A stretch of 5,794 nt of DNA from Piscirickettsiaceae bacterium. Lineage in GTDB: Bacteria > Pseudomonadota > Gammaproteobacteria > Nitrosococcales > Methylophagaceae. Shown here in pieces: positions 1 to 5,794 of the stretch. Numbering within the stretch: position 1 is the first letter of the stretch; each line of letters opens with the position of its first letter. The notes beneath the pieces were generated by a model. That model saw only the letters and a program-made list of their open reading frames with translations, made no database searches and had not been told where the DNA came from. The translations under genes and the position numbers were made by a program. The DNA is taken from the NCBI GenBank assembly GCA_030620285.1, contig JAUXFA010000089.1, forward strand, positions 1-5,794. Reading direction: 5' to 3'.

Positions 1-300
1 AGTCGTGAAGCAAAACACAACATCATTGCCATGAACAGTGAGCAGATATTAAATAAAGTATTAGCACTACCCATTAATGAATGGAGTTATAAAGACAGTC
101 AGCAAGGTATTCGTCATATCGGTCCGATGGCTGAAGACTTTCATACGGCGTTTGGTTTAGGAGAAAACCCCAAAGGCATTGCTACCCTAGATACCAGCGG
201 TGTGGCTTTGGCGGCTATTCAGGGATTGAATCAAAAAGTAATTGTGCAAGATAAAAAGATGTTAGAAAAAGACGCTGAGATTTTGGCGTTGCAAACAGAG
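1..300 (+). repeat. Direct repeat, copy 1 (S74 domain DNA)
   Basis: Aligns without gaps to 1701-2000, with 22 differences by eye (about 93% identity). The left end is cut by the window, so the repeat may be longer. Similarity ends inside the coiled-coil region, and the last codons (RLAAKDQ) match again after an 11-residue length difference. Confidence 0.92.
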
Positions 301-396
301 CTTTCTGAACTATCTACGGTGAAAACGGAACTCGCGCAACTCAAAGAGATCGTCCAGCGCTTAGCGGCTAAAGATCAATTTGCATCGGTTAATTAA
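1..396 (+). CDS. S74 chaperone-domain fibre protein, C-terminal fragment
   Basis: The frame is open from base 1, so this is the 3' end of a gene that starts outside the window; the ATG at 31 is an internal methionine. The 131 visible residues start inside the S74 motif (SREAKHNI), continue through the core (NEWSYKD, RHIGPMAEDF, GLGENPKGIATLDTSGVALAAIQGL) and end in a coiled coil rich in Leu, Glu and Lys that closes with RLAAKDQFASVN. In phage tailspikes and endosialidases this family (Peptidase S74, intramolecular chaperone) trimerises the fibre and may then cut itself off. The domain differs from that of the gene starting at 861 by only two residues over about 97, but its coiled coil is 11 residues shorter. 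The N-terminal fibre part and signal peptide are not visible, so the head type is inferred by analogy with the downstream copy. Confidence 0.88.
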   Translation, partial: SREAKHNIIAMNSEQILNKVLALPINEWSYKDSQQGIRHIGPMAEDFHTAFGLGENPKGIATLDTSGVALAAIQGLNQKVIVQDKKMLEKDAEILALQTELSELSTVKTELAQLKEIVQRLAAKDQFASVN

Positions 397-427
397 CGAA
401 CTTCTAATAACCCTATATATCATTTTC

Positions 428-433
428 AGGAGA
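428..433 (+). promoter_or_regulatory. Shine-Dalgarno of the small secreted protein gene
   Basis: AGGAGA lies 6 nt before the ATG at 440, a strong and well-spaced ribosome-binding site that fixes this start. The gap after the preceding stop codon is only 43 bp and holds no visible terminator, so transcription from the upstream S74 gene may continue into this gene. Confidence 0.75.
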
Positions 434-439
434 AACTGA

Positions 440-859
440 ATGGAAAAAATCATAACATTCGCATATGGAGGTATCTTTTTAATTATAAGCTCATTTCTAT
501 TTGCTACTGAGATAGAGTCTGCCACTATTGCCTTTGATGAGCAGGGCTTTAGTGTGCAGACCACCCCTGAGGCAAGCCAACTGCAAATACGCTTAGTTGG
601 GCCAGAGCGTAGTGTTATCTTTGAGGAAATAACTATAGGCACTTCTATAAGCTGGCAATTGACGGGCTATGAAACAGATGGTCAATACAGTTATGAAATT
701 ATCGTGGTCAGTGGTAATGACGGCGGCCTACAGCAGCGTAATTTACCGGGTGGTTTTGAAATAAAAAAAGGGGTTATTATTCCACCTGTATTAGCTGTTG
801 GTACACAAAGCGATTTTAGAAAACAGATAAAACGACCATCATTTATTAGGGAAGATTAA
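440..859 (+). CDS. Small secreted beta-rich protein of unknown function
   Basis: Encodes 139 residues. It has an N-terminal hydrophobic segment (about residues 8-22) after a Lys at position 3, which looks like a Sec signal peptide with cleavage somewhere between residues 22 and 28; export to the periplasm or beyond is inferred. The mature part is short and beta-rich: alternating hydrophobic stretches (QLQIRLVGP, ISWQLTGYETDGQYSYEIIVVSG) resemble one immunoglobulin/FN3-like or FlgD-like sandwich, ending in a Gly-rich stretch (NLPGGFEIKKGVIIPP) and a basic tail. No catalytic motif, lipobox or membrane anchor is seen. It lies between two S74 fibre genes and its stop is 1 bp before the next start, so translational coupling and a shared role with the fibre are likely. 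It might be an accessory, assembly or anchoring factor, but nothing in the sequence proves that. Confidence 0.8.
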   Translation: MEKIITFAYGGIFLIISSFLFATEIESATIAFDEQGFSVQTTPEASQLQIRLVGPERSVIFEEITIGTSISWQLTGYETDGQYSYEIIVVSGNDGGLQQRNLPGGFEIKKGVIIPPVLAVGTQSDFRKQIKRPSFIRED

Positions 860-860
860 T

Positions 861-2156
861 ATGAATAATATAACAATCATTAGCATGCTAAGTATTTTTG
901 CTCTATCGAGTCTTGTTGCACAGGCAGGTAATACTGTGCATGGCGTTGATGCTGGGACTAGTTTAAATGGTGGCATTGATAACACATTCATTGGTGAGTT
1001 TTCTGGCAATGCAGTGACGACAGCGACGGATAATACTTTTGTAGGTTCTTTTGCGGGTGCAAGCACCATATTAGGAGACCTTAATACTTTTATGGGCTCT
1101 TTGGCAGGTGGTAGCAACTCTGGTGGAACAGAAAATCTCTTTCTAGGAACCGGAGCGGGATTTTATAATGCCAGTGGACATTTTAATACTTTTGTTGGTA
1201 CTGGAGCTGGTTTTAATAATATCACCGGCTCTGGTAATGTCTTTATTGGTTATACGGCAGGTTTTAATGCAGCCGGATCTGGCTCTAATAAGCTATATAT
1301 TGATAGCGCGGATGGTTCAATCGATAGCCCAGTTGACGCATTTTTTTCCAATGCTCCTTTAATCTATGGTGAATTTGACAATAGGTTAGTGGGTATTGAT
1401 GGCATATTAGGTGTGGGTACACAATTGCCGACCAGCACCTTGCATGTGACTCGTGCTGATGGCACTGCTAAAGTTGTTGTTGAAGAAACCAATGCTACTG
1501 TTACAGCCCGCACTCTATTTGAACTTAAAAACAAAGGTAATACTAAGTTCAATATCAATAATATCGATGCAGGTGTCGAATGGTCTTTTGCCAACTCAGG
1601 TAATGACTTTCGGATATCGCGCCAAGGCTCCGGTAATGTTGAATTTAAGTTAAGTAATGCCGGTGATTTAACTATTCAAGGTAATCTCACTGAACTGTCT
1701 AGTCGTGAAGCAAAACACAACATTATTGCTATGAACAGTGAGCAGATATTAAATAAAGTCTTAGCACTACCCATTAATGAATGGAGCTATAAAGACAGCA
1801 AACAAGGTATCCGTCATATCGGCCCCATGGCAGAAGACTTTCATACCGCGTTTGGCTTAGGTGAAAGCCCAAAAGGCATTGCCACCTTAGATACCAGCGG
1901 TGTGGCTTTGGCGGCTATTCAGGGGTTGAATCAAAAAGTAATAGTGCAAGATAAAAAGATGTTAGAAAAAGACGCTGAGATTTTGGCGTTGAAAACTGAG
2001 CAAAAATTATTGAAAGAATCAAAGATCGCTCAGGATGAAGAGCTAGATTTATTACAAACCGAATTAACTCAACTCAAAGAACTGGTTCAACGATTAGCGG
2101 CTAAAGATCAATGGGCATCATTGGATTGGATGAAAGACGATGCTCTATCCAAATGA
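861..2156 (+). CDS. Exported repeat-headed fibre protein with C-terminal S74 chaperone domain
   Basis: Encodes 431 residues. Residues 1-22 form a Sec signal peptide ending ALSSLVAQA. Residues 24-142 are seven consecutive 17-residue units of the form NTFxGxxAG followed by 8 variable residues, the kind of head seen in many 'tail fiber domain-containing' proteins. A linker follows (NKLYID, PLIYGEFDNRLVGIDGILGVGT, STLHV) and then beta-rich sequence to about 275. The S74 domain starts at residue 280 (SSREAKHNI); Ser280 and Lys285 match the spacing of the self-cleaving Ser-Lys pair known in endosialidases and MYRF. RHIGPMAEDF follows. Residues about 345-415 form a coiled coil. The start has AGGGAAG 6 nt upstream, inside the end of the preceding gene. 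A trimeric surface or released fibre is inferred. No YadA-type barrel, lipobox or sorting signal is present, so the mode of display is unknown. The family name is well supported; the biological role is not. Confidence 0.87.
   Translation: MNNITIISMLSIFALSSLVAQAGNTVHGVDAGTSLNGGIDNTFIGEFSGNAVTTATDNTFVGSFAGASTILGDLNTFMGSLAGGSNSGGTENLFLGTGAGFYNASGHFNTFVGTGAGFNNITGSGNVFIGYTAGFNAAGSGSNKLYIDSADGSIDSPVDAFFSNAPLIYGEFDNRLVGIDGILGVGTQLPTSTLHVTRADGTAKVVVEETNATVTARTLFELKNKGNTKFNINNIDAGVEWSFANSGNDFRISRQGSGNVEFKLSNAGDLTIQGNLTELSSREAKHNIIAMNSEQILNKVLALPINEWSYKDSKQGIRHIGPMAEDFHTAFGLGESPKGIATLDTSGVALAAIQGLNQKVIVQDKKMLEKDAEILALKTEQKLLKESKIAQDEELDLLQTELTQLKELVQRLAAKDQWASLDWMKDDALSK
930..1286 (+). repeat. Seven in-frame 51-bp (17-residue) repeats of the fibre head
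   Basis: Units start at 930, 981, 1032, 1083, 1134, 1185 and 1236, with no indel between them. Consensus is N-[TLV]-[FV]-x-G-x-x-[AS]-G plus eight variable residues, often Gly, Ser and Asn rich. The first unit (NTVHGVDAG) is the most diverged and starts one residue after the predicted signal-peptidase site. The strict period and conserved Asn, Gly and small residues suggest a stacked beta-roll or beta-solenoid, one turn per unit. DNA conservation is clearest in the phrase AATACTTTT at the start of several units. Confidence 0.88.
1701..2000 (+). repeat. Direct repeat, copy 2 (S74 domain DNA)
   Basis: Counterpart of bases 1-300 in the same orientation, 1.7 kb away. Nearly all differences are synonymous; only a Gln/Lys and an Asn/Ser exchange appear in the protein before the coiled coil. 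Differences are concentrated in the first 187 bases (18) and rare in the next 104 (2). Confidence 0.92.
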
Positions 2157-2209
2157 GCTACGGGCGCATGATGAAATCAATAGGCGGGATATTATATAGG
2201 TTTTGAAAG

Positions 2210-2286
<77 letters not shown>

Positions 2287-2322
2287 ACATTTCGAAGACA
2301 GACATCCCCGAAGAAAGGCGAA

Positions 2323-2351
2323 ATGATACGCCGATGACTATCATCAGTCAA
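2323..2351 (-). promoter_or_regulatory. Sigma70 promoter of tRNA-Pro
   Basis: On the minus strand, TTGACT (2351-2346) and TATCAT (2328-2323) are separated by exactly 17 bp and lie about 37 bp upstream of the mature tRNA 5' end, leaving a leader of roughly 30 nt for RNase P removal. The bases after the -10 box (TTCGCC) are partly GC-rich, a trait of stringently controlled stable-RNA promoters; that regulation is inferred. Confidence 0.7.
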
Positions 2352-2364
2352 TCACTGCTTTGAT

Positions 2365-2398
2365 GTTCTTAAGCCAACGTGAGAACATACTCTTTTTT
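2365..2398 (+). other. Weak hairpin plus T-run in the folD leader
   Basis: GTTCTTA (2365-2371) can pair with TGAGAAC (2380-2386) around an 8-nt loop, with one G-U pair in RNA. Six T follow at 2393-2398. It resembles a weak terminator or attenuator 20 nt before the folD start. The stem is AU-rich and the T-run is displaced by 6 nt, so function is doubtful. No clear sigma70 promoter for folD was found between the tRNA and folD. Confidence 0.25.
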
Positions 2399-2417
2399 GA
2401 TTGCTCGGAACCACTTA

Positions 2418-3275
2418 ATGAGTGCACAACTTATAGATGGTAAAGCTATTGCTGCTGAACTTAAACAAGACCTTAAAAAGATTAATGATAGCCGTTTAGC
2501 CGCAGGTAAACGTCGTCCAGGATTGGCAGTAATACTTATTGGCGGCGACCCTGCATCCCAAGTTTATGTGGGCAGTAAACGCCGTAGTTGCGAACAAATT
2601 GGTTTCAAATCAGATTCCTATGATTTACCTGATACAACGACAGAAGCAGAATTACTCTCACTCATCGACAAGCTCAATAATGATAATGAAATCGACGGTA
2701 TTCTTGTCCAGTTACCCTTACCAGACCATATTAATAAAGATGCGGTGATTGAACATATTGTGCCCCATAAAGATGTCGATGGTTTTCACCCCTATAATAT
2801 AGGCCGGCTTGCTCAGCGCAATCCACTACTTCGCCCCTGCACCCCTAAAGGCGTTATTACATTATTGCAAAAAATAGGAATTGATTTACGAGGACAAGAT
2901 GCAGTAGTTGTAGGTGCTTCCAATATTGTCGGCCGGCCAATGGCTTTAGAGTTATTATTAGCAGGATGTACCACAACTGTTTGTCACCGCATGACAACCA
3001 ATTTAGAACAGCAAGTTCGCCGGGCAAGTCTCTTAGTTGTTGCTGTTGGCAAACCCAACTTTATCCCTGGCGAATGGATTAAAGAGGGTGCCATTGTCAT
3101 TGATGTCGGTATTAATCGCCTTGAAAATGGCAAATTGGTCGGCGATGTGGAGTTTGATGTTGCGAAACAAAAAGCATCTTGGATCACGCCAGTACCAGGC
3201 GGTGTGGGGCCGATGACAGTTGCTACATTGATGGAAAACACATTGTATGCAGCTGAACAATTACATGATGGCTAA
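2418..3275 (+). CDS. folD: Bifunctional methylenetetrahydrofolate dehydrogenase / methenyltetrahydrofolate cyclohydrolase
   Basis: Cytosolic one-carbon enzyme: oxidises 5,10-methylene-THF with NADP+ and hydrolyses 5,10-methenyl-THF to 10-formyl-THF for purine and formyl-Met synthesis. From the ATG at 2418 the protein has 285 residues, close to 288 in E. coli, and key residues keep E. coli numbering: Tyr50 and Lys54 (YVGSK), Gln98 ([10 protein letters not shown]), Asp121 ([10 protein letters not shown]). The Rossmann nucleotide loop GASNIVGRP is at 166-174 and the signature PGGVGPMT at 260-267. A GTG at 2379 would add 13 residues with no family counterpart and without a better ribosome-binding site; CGGAA 7 nt before the ATG is a modest one. 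It is divergent from tRNA-Pro and converges on cysS. Nothing suggests loss of function. Confidence 0.97.
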   Translation: MSAQLIDGKAIAAELKQDLKKINDSRLAAGKRRPGLAVILIGGDPASQVYVGSKRRSCEQIGFKSDSYDLPDTTTEAELLSLIDKLNNDNEIDGILVQLPLPDHINKDAVIEHIVPHKDVDGFHPYNIGRLAQRNPLLRPCTPKGVITLLQKIGIDLRGQDAVVVGASNIVGRPMALELLLAGCTTTVCHRMTTNLEQQVRRASLLVVAVGKPNFIPGEWIKEGAIVIDVGINRLENGKLVGDVEFDVAKQKASWITPVPGGVGPMTVATLMENTLYAAEQLHDG

Positions 3276-3284
3276 GTAATAACC

Positions 3285-4667
3285 TTACACCCGACGCCAG
3301 CTAGTCTGGCCAGCATTATCTTCTATCACGATGCCCAGTGCTGTTAATTCATCACGAACCTGATCGGCCTTTACCCAATCTTTTTCAGCACGGGCAGTAT
3401 TTCGCTGTTCGATAAGACTTTCAATCTTGACAATATCATCACTATCTCCAAGCAAAAAGTCTTCCGAATCTTGTTGAAATAATCCAAGAACGTCACCAAA
3501 AGAATGTAGCAGTCCAGCTAAATAACTTTCCTGATCAGTATTATTTTGTTCACTTGCTTTATTGATAGCTTGTCGGACATCAGCCATAACAGACAAGGCT
3601 AAAGCCGTATTAAAATCGTCATCCATTGCATCACTAAATCGTGAACCATAAGCCTCATCAGTCTGCCAATCCACATTAGCCTGAACATCTACATTACGTA
3701 ATGCCGTGTAATATCGTGTTAATGCAGATTTAGCTTGCTCCAATGACTGATCAGAATAATTAAGCGGACTACGATAGTGACTCGTTAAAATAAAATAGCG
3801 AACAACTTCAGCTGAGTATTTTGTTAATACTTCCCGAACAGTGAAAAAATTACCCAATGATTTAGACATTTTTTCATCATCAATTCGCACAAAACCATTA
3901 TGCATCCAATAATTGACTGATTGACAACCATGCGCACCTTCCGACTGGGCAATCTCATTTTCATGATGAGGAAATTGTAGATCTTGGCCGCCACCATGAA
4001 TATCAAAGTGTTCACCTAAAGTCGTTGCTGACATCGCCGAACATTCAATATGCCAACCAGGACGGCCATTACCCCAAGGTGAATCCCATGCCGGTTCTTC
4101 TGGCTTTGCCGCTTTCCACAATACAAAATCTAATGGATCATTCTTAGCTTCATTAACGGCTACCCGTTCTCCTGCACGTAACTCATCAATGTTACGACCT
4201 GATAATTTGCCATAGCCATCAAATTCGCTGACATCATAATAAACATCACCATTATCCGATGCATACGCAAAACCTTTTGCGATCAACGTTTCAATCATAG
4301 TGATGATCTCAGCCATTGACTCGGTTGCCTTCGGCTCTTGGCTGGGTCTTATCACCCCCAAAGCATCCGCGTCCTGATTCATCTCATCAATAAACCGCTC
4401 TGTTAGCGATTGAATATTTTCACCATTTTCATTAGCGCGGGCAATGATTTTATCGTCAATATCAGTGATATTTCGGATATAAGTCACTTCATAACCACTG
4501 GCTCTCAAATAACGCGTGACCACATCAAATACCACCATCACTCTTGCATGACCAACATGACATAAGTCATACACAGTCATACCGCAAACATACAATTTAA
4601 CCTTCCCGGGCTCAATCGGTGTAAATACTTCTTTTTGTTTGCTTAGACTATTATGGATCTGTAGCAT
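3285..4667 (-). CDS. cysS: Cysteinyl-tRNA synthetase
   Basis: Class I aminoacyl-tRNA synthetase charging tRNA-Cys in the cytosol. With the ATG at 4667 it has 460 residues (461 in E. coli) and opens [15 protein letters not shown], matching the family N-terminus. Zinc ligands are in register: Cys28 (YVCG), Cys209, His234 and Glu238 (PHHENE). The HIGH signature is HVGH at 37-40 and KMSKS is at 266-270. The C-terminal anticodon-binding region is complete, ending GQTSWRRV. A further ATG at 4709 would add 14 residues absent from homologues, has no ribosome-binding site, and lies next to a possible -10 box (TAAAAT, 4715-4710) whose transcript would start after it. The Shine-Dalgarno at the chosen start is weak (GCGAG). 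The stop is 9 bp from the folD stop in convergent orientation. Confidence 0.97.
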   Translation of the reverse strand: MLQIHNSLSKQKEVFTPIEPGKVKLYVCGMTVYDLCHVGHARVMVVFDVVTRYLRASGYEVTYIRNITDIDDKIIARANENGENIQSLTERFIDEMNQDADALGVIRPSQEPKATESMAEIITMIETLIAKGFAYASDNGDVYYDVSEFDGYGKLSGRNIDELRAGERVAVNEAKNDPLDFVLWKAAKPEEPAWDSPWGNGRPGWHIECSAMSATTLGEHFDIHGGGQDLQFPHHENEIAQSEGAHGCQSVNYWMHNGFVRIDDEKMSKSLGNFFTVREVLTKYSAEVVRYFILTSHYRSPLNYSDQSLEQAKSALTRYYTALRNVDVQANVDWQTDEAYGSRFSDAMDDDFNTALALSVMADVRQAINKASEQNNTDQESYLAGLLHSFGDVLGLFQQDSEDFLLGDSDDIVKIESLIEQRNTARAEKDWVKADQVRDELTALGIVIEDNAGQTSWRRV

Positions 4668-4757
4668 CGGGGACTCGCTTATCTTTACGCTGTTGGCTAT
4701 TAGCAGCATATTTTACGGTATGTTGACAATGAAAAATAGCTAAAACACTCCACTTAA

Positions 4758-4778
4758 AATGATATTTACTCTATCATT
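4758..4778. promoter_or_regulatory. Perfect 7-bp inverted repeat between cysS and the cyclophilin gene
   Basis: AATGATA (4758-4764), a 7-bp spacer TTTACTC, then TATCATT (4772-4778): a 21-bp dyad in the 143-bp AT-rich divergent region. Half-site spacing of about 14 bp between centres would suit a dimeric regulator. It does not closely match the Fur, Zur or PurR consensus I know. AT-rich DNA yields such dyads by chance, so operator status is inference. Confidence 0.35.
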
Positions 4779-4793
4779 ACAGTTTTTAATAAT
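4765..4793 (+). promoter_or_regulatory. Candidate promoter of the cyclophilin gene
   Basis: TTTACT (4765-4770) and AATAAT (4788-4793) with a 17-bp spacer; the -35 box falls in the spacer of the dyad at 4758-4778. Transcription would start near 4800, leaving only about 10 nt before the ATG at 4811. The region is AT-rich, so other boxes are possible. Confidence 0.3.
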
Positions 4794-4810
4794 TATCAAA
4801 TAAAATAGTT

Positions 4811-5395
4811 ATGCAAACTTTCTTTCGATATCTCGCACCACTACTCTTAATAACCCTTTCATTCTCTGCAAATGCTGAAGGAGATCAAACCTTGCCACAA
4901 GTAAAGCTAGAAACCAATCATGGTGATATTGTCATTGAATTAAACCAAGACAAAGCACCTAATACCGTCGCAAACTTTTTAAGCTATGTTGAAGATGGCT
5001 TTTATGATGGTCTCATTTTCCACCGTGTTATCTCCAATTTTATGATTCAAGGCGGTGGGTTTACCCCAGATTTTGCCCAAAAATCACCCAATGCACCGAT
5101 TAAAAATGAAGCTAATAATGGCTTAAGCAATGTAATAGGTTCAATTGCTATGGCCCGCACTGGCGACCCACATTCTGCCACTGCCCAATTTTTTATCAAT
5201 GTAGCTGATAACGGCTTCCTCGATTTTCGTGAAGAGAATCAAGCTGGCTGGGGCTACGCCGTTTTTGGAAAAGTGATTGAAGGCATGAATGTGGTAGATG
5301 AAATTCGTGTTGTTGAAACGGGTCACAAAGGTCCATTTCCAACAGATGCGCCTGCTGAAGATGTCATTATTACTAAAGCCAGTATTGTTGAATAA
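4811..5395 (+). CDS. ppiA: Cyclophilin-type peptidyl-prolyl isomerase with signal peptide
   Basis: Catalyses cis-trans isomerisation of X-Pro bonds. The 194 residues begin with a Sec signal peptide (hydrophobic 8-20, cleavage likely after ANA at 22), so the main product should be periplasmic like E. coli PpiA (190 aa). The cyclophilin core is intact: FHRV with catalytic Arg72, FMIQGGGF at 77-84, [27 protein letters not shown] with the Gln-Phe-Phe triad at 126-128, and [10 protein letters not shown]. The segment [12 protein letters not shown] resembles the cytoplasmic PpiB type more than PpiA, so the symbol is by location, not certain orthology. No Shine-Dalgarno precedes the ATG, while AAGGAG stands 8 nt before an in-frame TTG at residue 28, which would yield a 167-residue cytoplasmic form. 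A terminator-like hairpin follows the stop. Confidence 0.93.
   Translation: MQTFFRYLAPLLLITLSFSANAEGDQTLPQVKLETNHGDIVIELNQDKAPNTVANFLSYVEDGFYDGLIFHRVISNFMIQGGGFTPDFAQKSPNAPIKNEANNGLSNVIGSIAMARTGDPHSATAQFFINVADNGFLDFREENQAGWGYAVFGKVIEGMNVVDEIRVVETGHKGPFPTDAPAEDVIITKASIVE
4878..4894 (+). promoter_or_regulatory. Internal Shine-Dalgarno and TTG start inside the cyclophilin gene
   Basis: AAGGAG (4878-4883) is followed 8 nt later by an in-frame TTG (4892-4894, residue 28), directly after the signal peptide. It is the best ribosome-binding site near this gene. The motif also simply encodes Glu-Gly-Asp, so chance is possible. Confidence 0.4.
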
Positions 5396-5403
5396 CACTC
5401 ATT

Positions 5404-5434
5404 ATTTAGCCCTTTTAACGAAGGGCTAAATTTT
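5404..5434 (+). terminator. Intrinsic terminator-like hairpin between the cyclophilin gene and lpxH
   Basis: ATTTAGCCCTT (5404-5414) and AAGGGCTAAAT (5421-5431) form a perfect 11-bp stem with a 6-nt loop TTAACG, followed by a short T-tract (5431-5434). It begins 8 nt after the stop codon. The T-tract is short, so termination may be partial, leaving some readthrough into lpxH. The 3' arm includes AAGGG, the only Shine-Dalgarno-like sequence before lpxH. Confidence 0.7.
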
Positions 5435-5436
5435 CT

Positions 5437-5794
5437 ATGACAACATTATTTATTTCAGATCTTCATCTTAGACCTGATGATAAGGAACGGATTGAACTCA
5501 CTGTTCACTTCCTGAAAACAGCGACAAAAGACATAAAAGCACTCTATATTCTAGGGGATTTATTTAATACCTGGTTAGGCGATGATGTAGTGCCGGCTGA
5601 GTTCAGCCCTTTAATTGAACAGTTACAACAGCTTCATAACGCCAACATAAAAACATATTTAATGGTCGGTAATCGTGATTTTATGATCGGTAAAGACTTT
5701 GCCAAACAGACAGCTTGCGAATTACTCCCAGATAGTTATGTCATCGACCTTTACGGCACAAAGACACTATTATTGCATGGCGATACCTTATGTA
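5437..5794 (+). CDS. lpxH: UDP-2,3-diacylglucosamine diphosphatase, N-terminal part
   Basis: Cuts at the window edge after 119 codons; the family is about 240 residues. LpxH hydrolyses UDP-2,3-diacylglucosamine to lipid X and UMP, the fourth step of lipid A synthesis, as a peripheral protein at the inner membrane. The calcineurin-like metallophosphoesterase motifs keep E. coli LpxH numbering: Asp8 and His10 (SDLHL), Asp41 (GDLFNTW), Asn79 (GNRD), His114 (HGD). The remaining metal ligands lie beyond the window. The ATG at 5437 gives the canonical MTTLFISDLHL start; its only ribosome-binding candidate, AAGGG 11 nt upstream, is inside the hairpin stem at 5404-5431. No separate promoter is visible in the 41-bp gap, so expression probably depends on readthrough from the cyclophilin gene or a promoter inside it. 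Confidence 0.95.
   Translation, partial: MTTLFISDLHLRPDDKERIELTVHFLKTATKDIKALYILGDLFNTWLGDDVVPAEFSPLIEQLQQLHNANIKTYLMVGNRDFMIGKDFAKQTACELLPDSYVIDLYGTKTLLLHGDTLC

Noticed and set aside
361..642. Minus-strand open frames opposite the fibre, small protein, folD and cyclophilin genes
   Set aside because: They lie antisense to well-supported genes, show no recognisable motifs and have no convincing ribosome-binding sites.
981..1286. CRISPR-like or non-coding tandem repeat
   Set aside because: The 51-bp units are in frame, diverged at DNA level and explained by protein repeats.
861..2156. Trimeric autotransporter adhesin (YadA type)
   Set aside because: The C-terminus is an S74 domain plus coiled coil, with no membrane beta-barrel anchor.
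1..2156. Prophage remnant
   Set aside because: Only S74 domains are shared with phage; signal peptides and the absence of other phage genes in view argue for cellular fibre genes, though the left side is unseen.
2379..2417. GTG start giving folD 13 extra residues
   Set aside because: FolD homologues start at the [13 protein letters not shown] position, catalytic residues then match E. coli numbering, and the GTG lies inside a possible hairpin without a good ribosome-binding site.
3296..3310. GCCAG-CTAGT-CTGGC inverted repeat near the cysS end as a terminator
   Set aside because: The stem is only 5 bp, lies in coding sequence and has no following T-run.
4668..4709. Upstream ATG for cysS adding 14 residues
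   Set aside because: The extension is absent from the family, has no Shine-Dalgarno and lies at a probable transcription start region.
4723..4728. Perfect TTGACA as a -35 box for the cyclophilin gene
   Set aside because: No acceptable -10 hexamer lies 16-18 bp downstream (sequence there is around CACTCC).

Overview
The window reads as a chromosomal segment of a Gram-negative, probably gammaproteobacterial, genome of moderate-to-low GC. lpxH (lipid A synthesis), an E. coli-like CysRS and FolD, and the grouping folD-cysS-cyclophilin-lpxH next to a tRNA-Pro support this; as I recall, Pseudomonas has a similar lpxH-ppiB-glnS-cysS-folD-tRNA neighbourhood. glnS and the other tRNAs are absent here. 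The genus cannot be fixed from the sequence.

Left part (1-2156), accessory: the 3' end of one gene for a fibre protein with a phage-type intramolecular chaperone (Peptidase S74 family), then a small secreted beta-rich protein of unknown function, then a complete second S74 fibre gene 1 bp after it. The complete fibre protein (431 aa) has a Sec signal peptide, seven 17-residue repeats starting right after the predicted cleavage site, a linker region, the S74 domain with a retained Ser-Lys pair, and a terminal coiled coil. The S74 coding DNA of the two fibre genes is about 93% identical, so this is a tandemly duplicated module, with signs of gene conversion.

Middle (2157-2417): a tRNA-Pro(UGG) on the minus strand with encoded CCA and a good sigma70 promoter. 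Its 3' end faces the accessory module. A divergent leader precedes folD.

Right part (2418-5794), housekeeping: folD (+) and cysS (-) converge with 9 bp between their stop codons. cysS and a signal-peptide-bearing cyclophilin gene diverge from a 143-bp AT-rich region that holds a perfect 7-bp dyad. The cyclophilin gene has no visible Shine-Dalgarno at its ATG, but a strong one in front of an in-frame TTG just past the signal peptide, which would suit a second, cytoplasmic form. An 11-bp-stem terminator-like hairpin separates it from lpxH and contains the only plausible lpxH ribosome-binding site; lpxH runs off the right edge.

The housekeeping genes serve one-carbon metabolism, translation, protein folding and lipid A synthesis and share no single pathway. 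The most unusual content is the exported fibre module and the two translation/transcription control candidates around the cyclophilin gene.
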